From: 21-14-0-10-47-8 sp966211795
Lineage (GTDB): Bacteria; Bdellovibrionota; Bdellovibrionia; Bdellovibrionales; Bdellovibrionaceae
DNA: 64,000 bases
Assembly: GCA_966211795.1 (NCBI GenBank)
Contig: CBIHNW010000009.1
Location: 1 to 64,000, forward strand
Direction of reading: 5' to 3'
The notes beneath the pieces were generated by a model. That model was not told the DNA's origin, did no database searches, and worked only from the letters and a program-made list of their open reading frames with translations. Shown here one piece after another: positions 44,143-53,420 of the stretch (position 1 is its first letter; each line of letters opens with the position of its first letter). The translations under genes were made by a program, and so were the position numbers.

Positions 44143-45620
44143 AGCCCATCAAACGCATCGCCATCGCCAATCGCGGTGAAGTCGCGGTTCGCATCATTCG
44201 TGCTTGTGAAGAGCTGGGAATTGAAACTCTGCTGCTGCACTCGGAAGCGGATGTGCAGACCCGCGCCTATCGCCTGGCTGGCAAAAAAATCTGCATCGGG
44301 CCCGCACCGACGGCCGAAAGTTACCTCAACATTGAAGCGAACATCAATGGTGCGATCGCCGGTGGCGCCGATGCCGTTCATCCGGGATTTGGATTCTTAT
44401 CCGAGAATGCTGATTTTGCCGAAGCTTGCGAAAAAGCGGGATTGATTTTCATCGGTCCTTCACCGAAAGCGACGCGTACGTTGGGCGATAAAGTCAGCTG
44501 CAAAGAGCTGGCAAAAAAACTGGAACTGCCATTGGTACCAGGATACGAAGGCGAAGATCCAAACGTCGATTTCTTGGTGCAACAGGCAGCAAAAATTGGT
44601 TTCCCGGTGATCGTGAAAGCGGCAGCTGGTGGTGGTGGTCGCGGCATGAAAGTTCTGCGCTCGACCGCTGAGGCCAAAGAACTGATCGAGTCCGCCCAGC
44701 GGGAAGCGCAAAGCGCCTTCGGTTCACCCAAAGTTTTCTTGGAAAAATATCTGGATCGCGCCAAACACATCGAATTTCAAATTTTCGGAGATGCCACGGG
44801 ACGCGTGGTTCACCTGATGGACCGCGAATGCTCGGTTCAACGTCGCCACCAAAAAATCATTGAAGAGGCCGTGTCTCCATCGTTGACCCCGGATCTGCGT
44901 CGCAAGATGGGGGAAGCCGCGATCTTGATTGGCTCGCGCGCCGGGTACAAAGGTGCCGGGACCGTCGAGTTCCTACTGCAAGATGATCAGTTTTATCTGC
45001 TCGAGGTGAACACGCGATTGCAGGTGGAACATCCGGTAACCGAAATGGTCATGGGGGTCGATCTTGTTAAAGCGCAAATCTTAACCGCGCAAGGCCAGCC
45101 CGTTTTTCCAGAAAGCCAATTCATCGCGCAGCGTGGACATTCCATCGAATGTCGACTGTATGCCGAAAATCCTTACTTGGGAGGCGTCCCTTCCACGGGG
45201 CTGCTCGGTAAGGTCGAATGGCCCGAAGGACCTGGCCGTCGTTTCGAGTACGGCTTTGAAGACGGTGACGAGATCACTTCGTTTTACGATCCAATGATCG
45301 CCAAAGTGATCGTTTGGGATGAAAATCGTCCTCGCGCCATCCAAAAAATGAAACAAGTTTTAAAAGAGTGCGTCGTTTTCGGGGTGCACACCAACATTCC
45401 TTATCTTTTGGAAATTCTCAGTCATCCCGAATTCGTGAACGGCACGATGACGACGCGATTTATCGAAAAACATTTTGCCGAGGCTCTGAAAGCCCCAGAA
45501 TTGTCGGCGGCCGAAAAAGAATTTGCCATTCAGGCATGGAAACAAATGACTCCGAAAACGATTGAATCTGGTCTTTCCAATTTCAATTCACCTTGGCAGT
45601 CTTATTGGAGAGGTGTGTAG
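44139..45620 (+). CDS. mccA: Biotin carboxylase subunit of the acyl-CoA carboxylase (MCC alpha, without biotin domain)
   Basis: An ATP-grasp enzyme carboxylating biotin. NRGEVAVRIIRACEELGI opens the protein. The Gly-rich loop is AAGGGGRGMKVL, MDRECSVQRRHQKIIEEAVS follows, and the catalytic EVNTRLQVEHPVTEM comes later. Length is 493 aa. MCC alpha subunits usually run to about 650-670 aa because they include the BT and biotin-carrier domains. Here the carrier is a separate gene that starts at the very next base, and the BT domain is not visible. Confidence 0.92.
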   Translation: MKPIKRIAIANRGEVAVRIIRACEELGIETLLLHSEADVQTRAYRLAGKKICIGPAPTAESYLNIEANINGAIAGGADAVHPGFGFLSENADFAEACEKAGLIFIGPSPKATRTLGDKVSCKELAKKLELPLVPGYEGEDPNVDFLVQQAAKIGFPVIVKAAAGGGGRGMKVLRSTAEAKELIESAQREAQSAFGSPKVFLEKYLDRAKHIEFQIFGDATGRVVHLMDRECSVQRRHQKIIEEAVSPSLTPDLRRKMGEAAILIGSRAGYKGAGTVEFLLQDDQFYLLEVNTRLQVEHPVTEMVMGVDLVKAQILTAQGQPVFPESQFIAQRGHSIECRLYAENPYLGGVPSTGLLGKVEWPEGPGRRFEYGFEDGDEITSFYDPMIAKVIVWDENRPRAIQKMKQVLKECVVFGVHTNIPYLLEILSHPEFVNGTMTTRFIEKHFAEALKAPELSAAEKEFAIQAWKQMTPKTIESGLSNFNSPWQSYWRGV

Positions 45621-45962
45621 ATGAAAAACACAGCTCAAATGGTCAAAGGCCAACTTTGGGTTCACTTTGAAGGCCGAACTTTTATTTACGAGAATCCTTC
45701 GCAAAAAAAATTCGGCAGCAAAGGGGCGGGGAAAGCCAAATCGGGTGATCTCTTAGCGCCGATGCCTGGCAAGGTGACCAAGCTTTTGAAAAAAGCAGGA
45801 GATCAGGTCGCGGCGGGCGAAGTCGTGCTGGTGATGGAAGCCATGAAAATGGAATACACGCTGAAAGCCGACGTCGCCGGCCAAGTCACGAAGCTTGCTT
45901 GTCAGGTCGGAGATCAGGTGGCCTTGGGGAAATTGCTCGCGCAGATCAAAGAGGGTGTATGA
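45621..45962 (+). CDS. Free-standing biotin carboxyl carrier protein
   Basis: 113 aa ending in a biotinyl domain with the biotinylation site VMEAMKMEYT (Lys76) and a preceding Lys/Gly-rich linker. The first 40 residues (LWVHFEGRTFIYENP) resemble the MCC-alpha segment that normally joins the carboxylase to its biotin domain. So this looks like the detached C-terminus of an MccA protein. It starts directly after the mccA stop codon and overlaps the HMG-CoA lyase gene by ATGA. Confidence 0.9.
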   Translation: MKNTAQMVKGQLWVHFEGRTFIYENPSQKKFGSKGAGKAKSGDLLAPMPGKVTKLLKKAGDQVAAGEVVLVMEAMKMEYTLKADVAGQVTKLACQVGDQVALGKLLAQIKEGV

Positions 45963-46876
45963 GCCAGAAAGTTCAAATCGTGGAAATGGGATTGCGAGAT
46001 GGTCTTCAAAATGAAAAGACCTCGGTTTCCGTTGAAACACGAATTGAACTGGCCAAACGCCTTTCCCAGGCCGGCATGAAACGCATCGAGCTGGGCTCGT
46101 TCGTTCGCGCCGACAAAGTTCCGCAGATGGCCGGCTCGAAAGAAGTCGTCCAGGCCGTTCTGAAATTGCAAAAAGAAAAACAAGTCGGCAAAGACATCGG
46201 ATTTTCTGCCTTGGTGCCAAACGAAACCGGCATGCGGGAAGCTTTAGAAACGGGCGTTAAAGAAATCGCGGTCTTTGCTTCATCGACCGAATCTTTTTCG
46301 AAAGCCAATATCAACTGCACCATCGATGAAAGCTTCGAACGTTTTCAGCCGGTGATCGCGTTGGCGAAAAAAAATAAAATCAAAGTTCGCGGTTACTTGT
46401 CAGTCTGTTTTGGTTGTCCTTACGAGGGCAAAGTGTCCGAGAAAAAAGTTGTCGAGCTGGCGGTGCGTCTGCACAAGCTTGGCTGTTACGAAATTTCCAT
46501 TGGCGACACCATCGGTGTCGCCGACCCAAAACAAGTGGAAAGCCTTTTTAAAAAATTGAAGTCTAAGATTCCGGTTAAAAAATTGGCCGGGCATTTTCAT
46601 GACACTCGTGGCACTTCCATCGCCAATATCTTGCGCGCTTTCGAAGTGGGCGTGCGCGTTTTTGATGCCAGCCTGGGCGGATTGGGTGGATGTCCCTATG
46701 CTCCGGGCAGCGCCGGAAATGTCGCGACCGAAGACGTGGCGTACATGTTTCAGCGCATGGGCGTGCAAACGGGCCTGGATCTTTCAGCCTACATCGAAAT
46801 CGATCGCTGGATGAGTTCGCAAATGCACAAAGAGCTTTCTTCGAAAGTCGCAAAAGCCGGACTGCCCAAAGCCTAA
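45959..46876 (+). CDS. mvaB: Hydroxymethylglutaryl-CoA lyase
   Basis: Splits HMG-CoA to acetoacetate and acetyl-CoA, ending leucine degradation. It has a TIM barrel with EMGLRDGLQNE near the start and SVCFGCPYEG in the middle. HFHDTRG holds metal-binding His residues, and the C-terminal signature SLGGLGGCPYAPGS contains the catalytic Cys. 305 aa from ATG 45959; a longer in-frame start at 45899 lies inside the carrier gene and lacks family sequence. The RND pump gene follows 9 bp later. Confidence 0.93.
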   Translation: MSQKVQIVEMGLRDGLQNEKTSVSVETRIELAKRLSQAGMKRIELGSFVRADKVPQMAGSKEVVQAVLKLQKEKQVGKDIGFSALVPNETGMREALETGVKEIAVFASSTESFSKANINCTIDESFERFQPVIALAKKNKIKVRGYLSVCFGCPYEGKVSEKKVVELAVRLHKLGCYEISIGDTIGVADPKQVESLFKKLKSKIPVKKLAGHFHDTRGTSIANILRAFEVGVRVFDASLGGLGGCPYAPGSAGNVATEDVAYMFQRMGVQTGLDLSAYIEIDRWMSSQMHKELSSKVAKAGLPKA

Positions 46877-46885
46877 GGAGACAAT

Positions 46886-49800
46886 ATGCGTATCTCGGAC
46901 GTTTCCATTCGCAATCCCGTATTTGCTTGGATGTTGATGGCAGCCCTTATTATTTTCGGCGCCATCTCGTTCTCGCGCATGGGTGTCAGCCAATTGCCGG
47001 ATGTGGATTTTCCGGTGATCAACGTATCGGTCAGTCTCGAAGGTGCGGCGCCCGAAATCATGGAGACCACGGTCGTCGATCCATTGGAAGATTCTTTGTC
47101 CACGGTCGAAGGCATCCGCAGCATCACCTCGACCAGCAAAAGCGGGATCGCTAACGTTACGGTTGAATTCGAGCTCGAACGCGACATCAACGTGGCCCTG
47201 CAAGAAGTGCAAACCAAGGTGGCGCAAGCTCAGCGATTGCTGCCGGCCGAAGTCGATCCCCCGGTCATTTCCAAAACGAATCCGGACGATCAACCGATCC
47301 TCTGGTTGGCTTTGACTTATGATAAAGGCGATCAAGAATTTTTAAATAAATACGCCCGTGATGTTTTGAAAGATCGTTTCACCACCATTCCCGGCGTCGG
47401 CGAAGTCAGCCTGGGTGGTTACACCGAACCGGCGCTTCGGGTCTGGGTGAAGCCGGACCGACTGACCCGCTACAATATGTCGGTCAATGACATCATCGAT
47501 GCCATCAAGAGTGAGCATGCCGAAATGCCTGGTGGCTTTGTTGAGACGGCGACCCGAAATTTTAACGTGCGCACGATGGGGGAAGCCCAATCTGTCGATG
47601 AATTTAAAAACATCGTGATCAGCAAACGCGCCGGCCAAAACATCGCGGATACATCGAATATCGTCCGCCTGGGCCAAGTAGCAGAAGTGAAAGAAGGCTT
47701 GGACGAAGTTCGCCGCCTTTCGCGCTTCAATAAAAAGCCGGCATTGGGCTTGGGAATTAAAAAGCAGCGCGGCTCGAATGCGGTGGCGGTGGCCCGCGGT
47801 GTGAAAGAAAAAGTCAAAGAGCTCAACGCCCAATTGCCCGAAGGCATGCAGCTGAACGTTAACTCGGACAGCACGGTGTTTATCGAGCAATCTGTCGATG
47901 CCTTGACCCATCACTTGATTCTGGCCGTCATCTTGACATCGTTGGTCTGCTGGATGTTCTTGGGAAGCTTTTCGGCCACCTTCAATGTTTTGTTATCCAT
48001 CCCGACGTCGATCATGGGTGCATTCATCGGCTTGTATTTCATGGGCTTCACCCTGAACACCTTCACTTTGCTAGGTTTGACCTTGGCAATCGGTATCGTG
48101 GTCGATGATGCGATCATGGTTTTGGAAAATATCTTTCGCTACAACGAAAAAGGACGGGGCCAAATCGCCTCGGCCATCATTGGTGCCCGCGAAATCACAT
48201 TTGCCGCTTTGGCCGCCAGTGTCGCCGTCATTGCCATCTTTCTACCCGTGGCCTTTATGAAGGGCGTGATCGGAAAATTCTTTCTGCAATTTGGGGTCAC
48301 GATTTCATTCGCGGTCTTCTTATCTCTGGTCGAGTCTTTGACCATCACCCCCATGCGATGCGCCACTTTTGTTCATCTATCCGAACGCACGACAAAACTG
48401 GGCCGAGCTTTTGAGCGTGGCATGCACCGGCTCAGGGACGTCTACGAAAAATCACTGACTTGGTGTTTGTCGCATCGATGGAAGGTCGTGCTCAGCTCTT
48501 TGATTTTTGTCGGCGCTTCTTTCATGGTGATTCAATTGCTGAAGAAAGAAATGGTTCCGGTTCAAGACCAATCTCTTTTCCTGTTGCGATTCCAAACACC
48601 GATCGGCAGCTCGTTGGCTTTCACCAATGACAAAATGAAAAACATCGAAGACTGGCTGTTGAGCCAACCCGAAGTCGATCGCGTCTACGCGGCATTGGGT
48701 GGATTTTCGGGACAGTCCAATGACTCGAACACGGGCATCACTTTCGTCACGTTGAAACCGAAAGAAACGCGCCGTCTGTCCCAGCAAGACTTTATGGAGG
48801 TCGCTCGCCAAGAACTGCGCAAGATCAAAGATCTCAAGGTCTTCATGCAGGATCTTTCGATGCGTGGATTTGGTGGCGGGGGCCGTGGCTTTCCAATCGA
48901 AGTTCGCGTGACGGGCCCTGATTGGAACAAGCTGGCCGACCAGAGCGAAAAATTAATGGAAACCATGCGCCAGTCCGGGCTGATGACCGACGTGGACTCG
49001 AACTATTTGCTGGGTATGCCCGAGATTCAAATCGTGCCGGATCGCGTGCAGGCGGCCCTGCACGGAATCAGCGTCAGCTCGATCGGCACCACGGTTAACG
49101 CCTTGATCGGCGGAGTGAAAGCGGGACAGTATCCGAAAGAAGGACATCGCTACGACATTCGTGTGAAAATCGAAAAGAGTAACAACGAAGTCGGCGAGAT
49201 CAAAAATCTTTTGATCGGAAACGCCAGATCCAACCTGATTCCGATCACGCAAGTGACGAAGCAAGAAACGAAATCCAGTTTGCAATCCGTTTCTCGCGTC
49301 GATCGACAGCGCGCCATCACCATCTACGCCAATCTGAAAGGCAAAGCATCGCAACAAGCGGCTTTGGATTTTATCTTCGCGAAGGCCAAGACTGTGCTTG
49401 AACCGAATTATTCGGTCGAGCAAACCGGAAGCTCGAAGACCTTTCAAGAATCTTTCCAAAGTTTGATCTTCGCTTTGATTCTGGGGTTCCTGGTGGCCTA
49501 CATGGTCCTGGCCGCGCAGTTTAATTCTTACATCGATCCCATGGCGATCTTGATGGCCTTACCTTTCAGCTTCAGCGGTGCTTTCTTTGCGCTTTTGATC
49601 ACGGGGCAATCGATCAATATTTACTCGATGATCGGAATCCTGCTCTTGATGGGTATCGTGAAAAAAAATTCGATCTTATTAATCGAGTTCACGAACACCT
49701 GTCGGGACCGTGGAGCAGGCACGGCCCATGCGGCGTTGATGGAGGCTTGCCCGACACGCCTGCGTCCCATCTTGATGACTTCATTTGCAACCGTTGCCGC

Positions 49801-50017
49801 CGCCATTCCATCGGCCGTGGCCACCGGCGCGGGTTCTGAGACCTTTAAGCCAATGGCCATCACCTTGATTGGTGGAGTGTTGGTTTCAACTTTGTTGACC
49901 TTGTACGTGGTGCCTTGCGTGTACTCGTTGATGGATCGAATGAGAAAGCGGGACGCCGCTCGCATAGACATCAAAAGAGCTTTCGAAGACGTGGGTGACG
50001 AAGCGCTGGAAGCCTAA
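46886..50017 (+). CDS. RND-family efflux transporter (HAE-1 type inner-membrane pump)
   Basis: 1043 aa with the AcrB topology: helix 1 near residue 12, a large periplasmic domain, helices 2-6 around residues 335-475, a second periplasmic domain, and helices 8-12 near the C-terminus. LGLTLAIGIVVDDAIMVLEN carries the paired Asp residues of the proton relay in helix 4. The GVSQLPDVDFPVINVSVSLEGA opening is typical. No periplasmic adaptor or outer-membrane channel gene is adjacent, so its partners must come from elsewhere. Only 9 bp separate it from mvaB, so it is probably co-transcribed. Confidence 0.93.
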   Translation: MRISDVSIRNPVFAWMLMAALIIFGAISFSRMGVSQLPDVDFPVINVSVSLEGAAPEIMETTVVDPLEDSLSTVEGIRSITSTSKSGIANVTVEFELERDINVALQEVQTKVAQAQRLLPAEVDPPVISKTNPDDQPILWLALTYDKGDQEFLNKYARDVLKDRFTTIPGVGEVSLGGYTEPALRVWVKPDRLTRYNMSVNDIIDAIKSEHAEMPGGFVETATRNFNVRTMGEAQSVDEFKNIVISKRAGQNIADTSNIVRLGQVAEVKEGLDEVRRLSRFNKKPALGLGIKKQRGSNAVAVARGVKEKVKELNAQLPEGMQLNVNSDSTVFIEQSVDALTHHLILAVILTSLVCWMFLGSFSATFNVLLSIPTSIMGAFIGLYFMGFTLNTFTLLGLTLAIGIVVDDAIMVLENIFRYNEKGRGQIASAIIGAREITFAALAASVAVIAIFLPVAFMKGVIGKFFLQFGVTISFAVFLSLVESLTITPMRCATFVHLSERTTKLGRAFERGMHRLRDVYEKSLTWCLSHRWKVVLSSLIFVGASFMVIQLLKKEMVPVQDQSLFLLRFQTPIGSSLAFTNDKMKNIEDWLLSQPEVDRVYAALGGFSGQSNDSNTGITFVTLKPKETRRLSQQDFMEVARQELRKIKDLKVFMQDLSMRGFGGGGRGFPIEVRVTGPDWNKLADQSEKLMETMRQSGLMTDVDSNYLLGMPEIQIVPDRVQAALHGISVSSIGTTVNALIGGVKAGQYPKEGHRYDIRVKIEKSNNEVGEIKNLLIGNARSNLIPITQVTKQETKSSLQSVSRVDRQRAITIYANLKGKASQQAALDFIFAKAKTVLEPNYSVEQTGSSKTFQESFQSLIFALILGFLVAYMVLAAQFNSYIDPMAILMALPFSFSGAFFALLITGQSINIYSMIGILLLMGIVKKNSILLIEFTNTCRDRGAGTAHAALMEACPTRLRPILMTSFATVAAAIPSAVATGAGSETFKPMAITLIGGVLVSTLLTLYVVPCVYSLMDRMRKRDAARIDIKRAFEDVGDEALEA

Positions 50018-50155
50018 GCTAAGCCCACAGGTCTGAGTTGTCCAAAGTCTTTACAGGCCTCACTATATTTCAGATGAATCATACAATTCGCTGATTGAAT
50101 TATTGTTTGCGCCAGGGATGGTTTATATTGCGCCGATCAAGAACAGGGGTGTTTT

Positions 50156-50530
50156 ATGAAAAAGACAATGATGAGTTTATTGGCGTTTGGTCTCGTGGCA
50201 ACGGCTGCGTCTTCAGCATTTGCAGCTGAGAAATTGGTAAAGCCGATTGCGGTATCTGACAAAGCGGCAATTCAAAAACTTTTAGAAGATCGCGCGATCG
50301 CGATTGATAAAGATCCTTCAACGGTGACTTACGAACCCGTTTGCGAAAGAAAGTCGATCGAAGTCGGACAAGGCGTTGAATCGACAGAAATCGCCGATGT
50401 CTATGCATGCTCGATCAGTTTTACCGAAAGCGATCGTTGGAATGGAACTTACAACGTCATGTTCACGATCGATAAATATACCGACAGCTTGGTTGATATC
50501 ATTTTCGAATCAGCTGAAGGCAATTACTAA
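50156..50530 (+). CDS. Small secreted hypothetical protein
   Basis: Signal peptide of about 22 residues (MKKTMMSLLAFGLVATAASSAFA). The mature part of about 100 residues has two cysteines (PVCERKS, VYACSISF) and ends NY. ATG with CAGGGGTGTTTT upstream; TATATT at 50124-50129 may be the promoter -10. It has its own terminator downstream. No family recognised. Short, soluble and probably periplasmic. Confidence 0.75.
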   Translation: MKKTMMSLLAFGLVATAASSAFAAEKLVKPIAVSDKAAIQKLLEDRAIAIDKDPSTVTYEPVCERKSIEVGQGVESTEIADVYACSISFTESDRWNGTYNVMFTIDKYTDSLVDIIFESAEGNY

Positions 50531-50538
50531 TTTTTGAA

Positions 50539-50574
50539 AGATCCATTTCTCTTCTGAGATAGGGAAATGGATCT
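50539..50574 (+). terminator. Terminator after the small secreted protein gene
   Basis: AGATCCATTTC and GAAATGGATCT form a perfect 11-bp stem around a 14-nt loop, followed by TCATCTTT. It starts 8 bp after the stop codon. Confidence 0.6.
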
Positions 50575-50795
50575 TCATCTTTGACCGCGGCCTCCTCTCG
50601 CGCATTCTCATCTCCCTCGGTATTCACGCCAAAACCCGAAATTCACGCTTGTTTTGAACATCTTCGAACGCTGTCGAAATCGTTTTCCTTCGCGCATCTC
50701 GCAACACTTTTGCCATGCTCGCGGATTCATTTTCACGAAAATTTCGAGCTCGTTTTTTCGAAAATTTGTGGCCCCCATCTTGCTCGTAAAAATGC

Positions 50796-52322
50796 ATGAT
50801 TCGACGTCGCAGTATGCATTGGTGGACCAGTCTGCTCGTGCTCACTTTTACCTGTTTTCTCGTGGTTTTTGCCTATGTGGCCAGACGTCCTCTTTGTATT
50901 GATTCCAAGCTTGTTGAGAAAATCGACAGTGTTTCGACTCAGGGAATGGCCACGGCCTATCGCTGCGGACTGCACCGCCATGTCGAGTACGACCAAATCC
51001 TAGCCACTCAAACCCGCGATCTCGGGCGCCGACTGCAGAAGCTCGAAAAAATTCTGGATTGGTTGAAGCCACTGCAAAGTCGGGTCAACCTGACGGTGAT
51101 CGAAGGCGAAGGCCAACACTACCGCATCCGCGATCACGAAATTTTCATCAGCGAGTCGATTCTGAAACGACAGGGGCAGCTCGAGAAAGCTTTTTTCAAA
51201 ATCTGGTTTCGCGAAAATGCCAGCCTCAGTCTACAGTCTCAGTTTTCGGTCGAAGAAAGCCTGACCGATCTTTTGTACTATTCGTTCTTGGGCGATTTCA
51301 AAATTCAGCACCCAGCAACCGGGATCATCTTCAATGACGAAAGCGAGGCGCGCTGGCCGCAGGTTTTGATGAATTTCAAGGGCTATTGCAAAAGCCTTTG
51401 GAAATCGAACGAGCACGAGCTTCTGTGCGAAGACAGCCTGGTGGATGCCAGAGCTGATGAAATCTATCAGCCCGTGCTGCGCCCCCTGCTATCTCAATCT
51501 TTGATGGAAGCATTCGAAAGCCTAGGCAGCCAGGAACGATTGGATTTCCTCCGCATGCTTCCGGCCCTAATCGCCAAAGCTGAATTTCATGACGATAATT
51601 TCGGTATGAGCTATCTCGAGCCTCACCAGCAAACTTATCATGAAGCCGTCACGCATTTGGACAACTGGAGTTACTTTCTAGGCCAGCTCAATCCTTCGGA
51701 CAGCATAACTCTCAAATTCGCGCATTATTTTGATGCCGCCTTAAAGCGTCGTGGCTTCAACGAGTCCTCTCCGCAAACAGCCTTGGACATTTTGATCGTC
51801 TCTGACAATTCCTCGAAAGAAATTTCGAAAGAGATCCAGAAGCAGCTGAATTCGAAAACCGACAAGCTGATCGGCTTCGAATCCAAGGGTGAATTGCAAA
51901 TGGGTTTTGAAAATGAACCCTTAAGCTTGAAAGTGCTGGGTCCGATTCAGGCAACGAGCGGGATCTTGCTTCATTGCGGGACACCTTCATTGCAAGTTCT
52001 CAAATCTTTTTCCAAGCGCGTGCAAAAGCTTTTGTACGTGAACGCTTGCGAAAACGACAAGGTCCGTTTGGATGGCTTCATTCAAAAAGGAGTGTCCTCC
52101 TTCGCTATGCAAAACCCGAAAATCAAATTCGCGGAATTGCACATGCCTTCGTTGATGATGGCCTTGCAAAAAGCCCCTTCACTGCATCCGATCGAATCAG
52201 TCGCGGAAAAGAAGAAGGATCTGTTATCACCCCTCGGCTGGCAAGAACCCACCTACGATGAAAGCATGAAAGCTTTCCGAGCCAATAGCGCTATCGAAAT
52301 CGTGGACTGGTACCGGTTATAA
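50796..52322 (+). CDS. Membrane-anchored hypothetical protein, about 500 aa
   Basis: A single transmembrane helix at residues 11-28 is followed by a large periplasmic domain rich in Leu, Ser and Lys. Local features are LVEKIDSVSTQGMATAYRCGL, a helical middle, and a C-terminal part including LDILIVSDNSSKEISKEIQ and LLHCGTPSLQVLKSF that reads like a Rossmann- or caspase-like alpha/beta unit. No catalytic pattern is clear. The ATG at 50796 has no Shine-Dalgarno; another ATG six codons later is possible, and a stop lies three codons upstream of the first. No family recognised. Confidence 0.7.
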   Translation: MIRRRSMHWWTSLLVLTFTCFLVVFAYVARRPLCIDSKLVEKIDSVSTQGMATAYRCGLHRHVEYDQILATQTRDLGRRLQKLEKILDWLKPLQSRVNLTVIEGEGQHYRIRDHEIFISESILKRQGQLEKAFFKIWFRENASLSLQSQFSVEESLTDLLYYSFLGDFKIQHPATGIIFNDESEARWPQVLMNFKGYCKSLWKSNEHELLCEDSLVDARADEIYQPVLRPLLSQSLMEAFESLGSQERLDFLRMLPALIAKAEFHDDNFGMSYLEPHQQTYHEAVTHLDNWSYFLGQLNPSDSITLKFAHYFDAALKRRGFNESSPQTALDILIVSDNSSKEISKEIQKQLNSKTDKLIGFESKGELQMGFENEPLSLKVLGPIQATSGILLHCGTPSLQVLKSFSKRVQKLLYVNACENDKVRLDGFIQKGVSSFAMQNPKIKFAELHMPSLMMALQKAPSLHPIESVAEKKKDLLSPLGWQEPTYDESMKAFRANSAIEIVDWYRL

Positions 52323-52529
52323 CTTGAAACGGTGACCCCAGAATCGCCCGTCAACCATGACAATCTCCACAAGGATGTTGAGTCCGTAGCACAGACACAT
52401 TCTCGACTTAAGCCCGGGAAACTTGATCTAAAATCAGCAAGACCAAAGAAAAAATCTCAAGCAACAAAAAGTATAACTCCAAGCGCTCTCGAGTTTTCTT
52501 TGAAAACAACCGATTTGTCTTATGCACGT

Positions 52530-52605
52530 AGCGCATTCGACCTCCTCTCTTGTGAAGAGGAGAAGTCCGTTTCTCAGAAAAGCGACCCCAGGGTCGCTTT
52601 TCTCT
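52530..52605 (+). ncRNA. Candidate small RNA with an anti-Shine-Dalgarno-like stem
   Basis: A possible promoter (TTTGAA, 16-bp spacer, TATGCA ending near 52524) precedes a hairpin whose arms are CTCCTCT and AGAGGAG, with GAC/GTC possibly adding outer pairs. A strong 13-bp terminator stem follows at 52576-52603 and ends in TCTCTTTT. The CCTCC sequence is complementary to ribosome-binding sites. The promoter is weak and everything rests on inspection. Confidence 0.3.
52576..52603 (+). terminator. Strong hairpin terminator
   Basis: A perfect 13-bp stem AGAAAAGCGACCC / GGGTCGCTTTTCT with a 2-nt loop runs straight into CTTTT. Over 250 bp downstream of the nearest plus-strand CDS, so it may close a small RNA rather than that gene. 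Confidence 0.7.
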
Positions 52606-52686
52606 TTTGCAAATGATGGCACAGGCTCAGTGATGAATAAAATCGAAATGAAGAGTCGCAATTCCGAAGTGCGGACAGACCCTTAT

Positions 52687-53343
52687 TTAAGGTCGAACTC
52701 CGAACCAAACCGTATCCAAAACTTGTTTCACGATTTGTTTTCGCAAATCGCCGTCTTTGATGGAAAGGCCCAAGCGTTTTTCGGTGATGTGGCTCACTTG
52801 AAATAATCCCAAGAATGTGAGGTAGATCATGCCCGCGATCGTTGTCGGATCCGCATCGGCATTGAGCAGGTTTCTTTCTTTTGCCTGGTTCAGATATTCG
52901 GTCAGGCGGGTGGCGAAGGCGAACAAGCTGTTATGACTTTTCTGTCCCCACAGATGTGAATCAAACATCAAGTCTCGCAACAGGATCGTCGTGGTCTCGT
53001 TGTTCTCGAGATGGAAGTCCAAAAGCTCGTTCACGAATATTTCCAGGCGCAGTCGAAATTCATCTTTGGTGTTTGGAATTTCCAACATGCGATCCAAGAC
53101 TTTCAATCGAGCCTCGCCAAAGTCTTCGATGCAAGCTTGGTAAAGCCCCTCTTTGCCTTGGAAATAATGACTGATCAAGCTGACGTTGACGCCCGCTTCT
53201 TTGGCGATCTCCTGAACCGTCGTTCCGTGCAGACCCTGCCTGGCAAAAAGTGTTCGGGCTGCCGCAATCAGATGTCCCTTGGTTCTTTCGGGTGAACGAA
53301 TGGGGCCTTGATGAGTTTTTCGCTTCGGTTTCGCGGTCGCCAA
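52687..53343 (-). CDS. TetR-family transcriptional regulator
   Basis: N-terminal helix-turn-helix with ERTKGHLIAAARTLFARQGLHGTTVQEIAKEAGV and NVSLISHYFQGKEGLYQACI (residues 18-72), then an all-helical ligand-binding domain of about 140 residues. 218 aa. A basic N-terminal extension (KPKRKTH) may add DNA contacts. It is divergent from the COQ4 gene with 125 bp between starts; palindromes in that gap suggest it controls both genes. Ligand unknown. Confidence 0.92.
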   Translation of the reverse strand: MATAKPKRKTHQGPIRSPERTKGHLIAAARTLFARQGLHGTTVQEIAKEAGVNVSLISHYFQGKEGLYQACIEDFGEARLKVLDRMLEIPNTKDEFRLRLEIFVNELLDFHLENNETTTILLRDLMFDSHLWGQKSHNSLFAFATRLTEYLNQAKERNLLNADADPTTIAGMIYLTFLGLFQVSHITEKRLGLSIKDGDLRKQIVKQVLDTVWFGVRP

Positions 53344-53420
53344 GTCGTTAAAATCTCCAATCTAAACAGGTAGATACCAATTATTCGTCGCATCCGCAAT
53401 ATTTTTAATCAAAATTCCGA

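Larger units (their letters stand above)
52323..52686. other. 364-bp gap with a candidate small RNA but no clear protein gene
   Basis: Between the membrane protein and the TetR gene. The open frame 52332-52616 ends beyond a strong terminator hairpin and has no initiation signal, so I do not call it. The second half carries two hairpins listed as an sRNA candidate. The rest shows nothing recognisable. Confidence 0.45.

Noticed and set aside
45899..45958. Longer start for HMG-CoA lyase
   Set aside because: The extra 20 residues are a different frame of the biotin carrier gene and are not in the family; ATG 45959 gives a normal length.
52332..52616. 94-aa frame between 50796-52322 and the TetR gene
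   Set aside because: It runs through a 13-bp terminator hairpin and has no ribosome-binding site.
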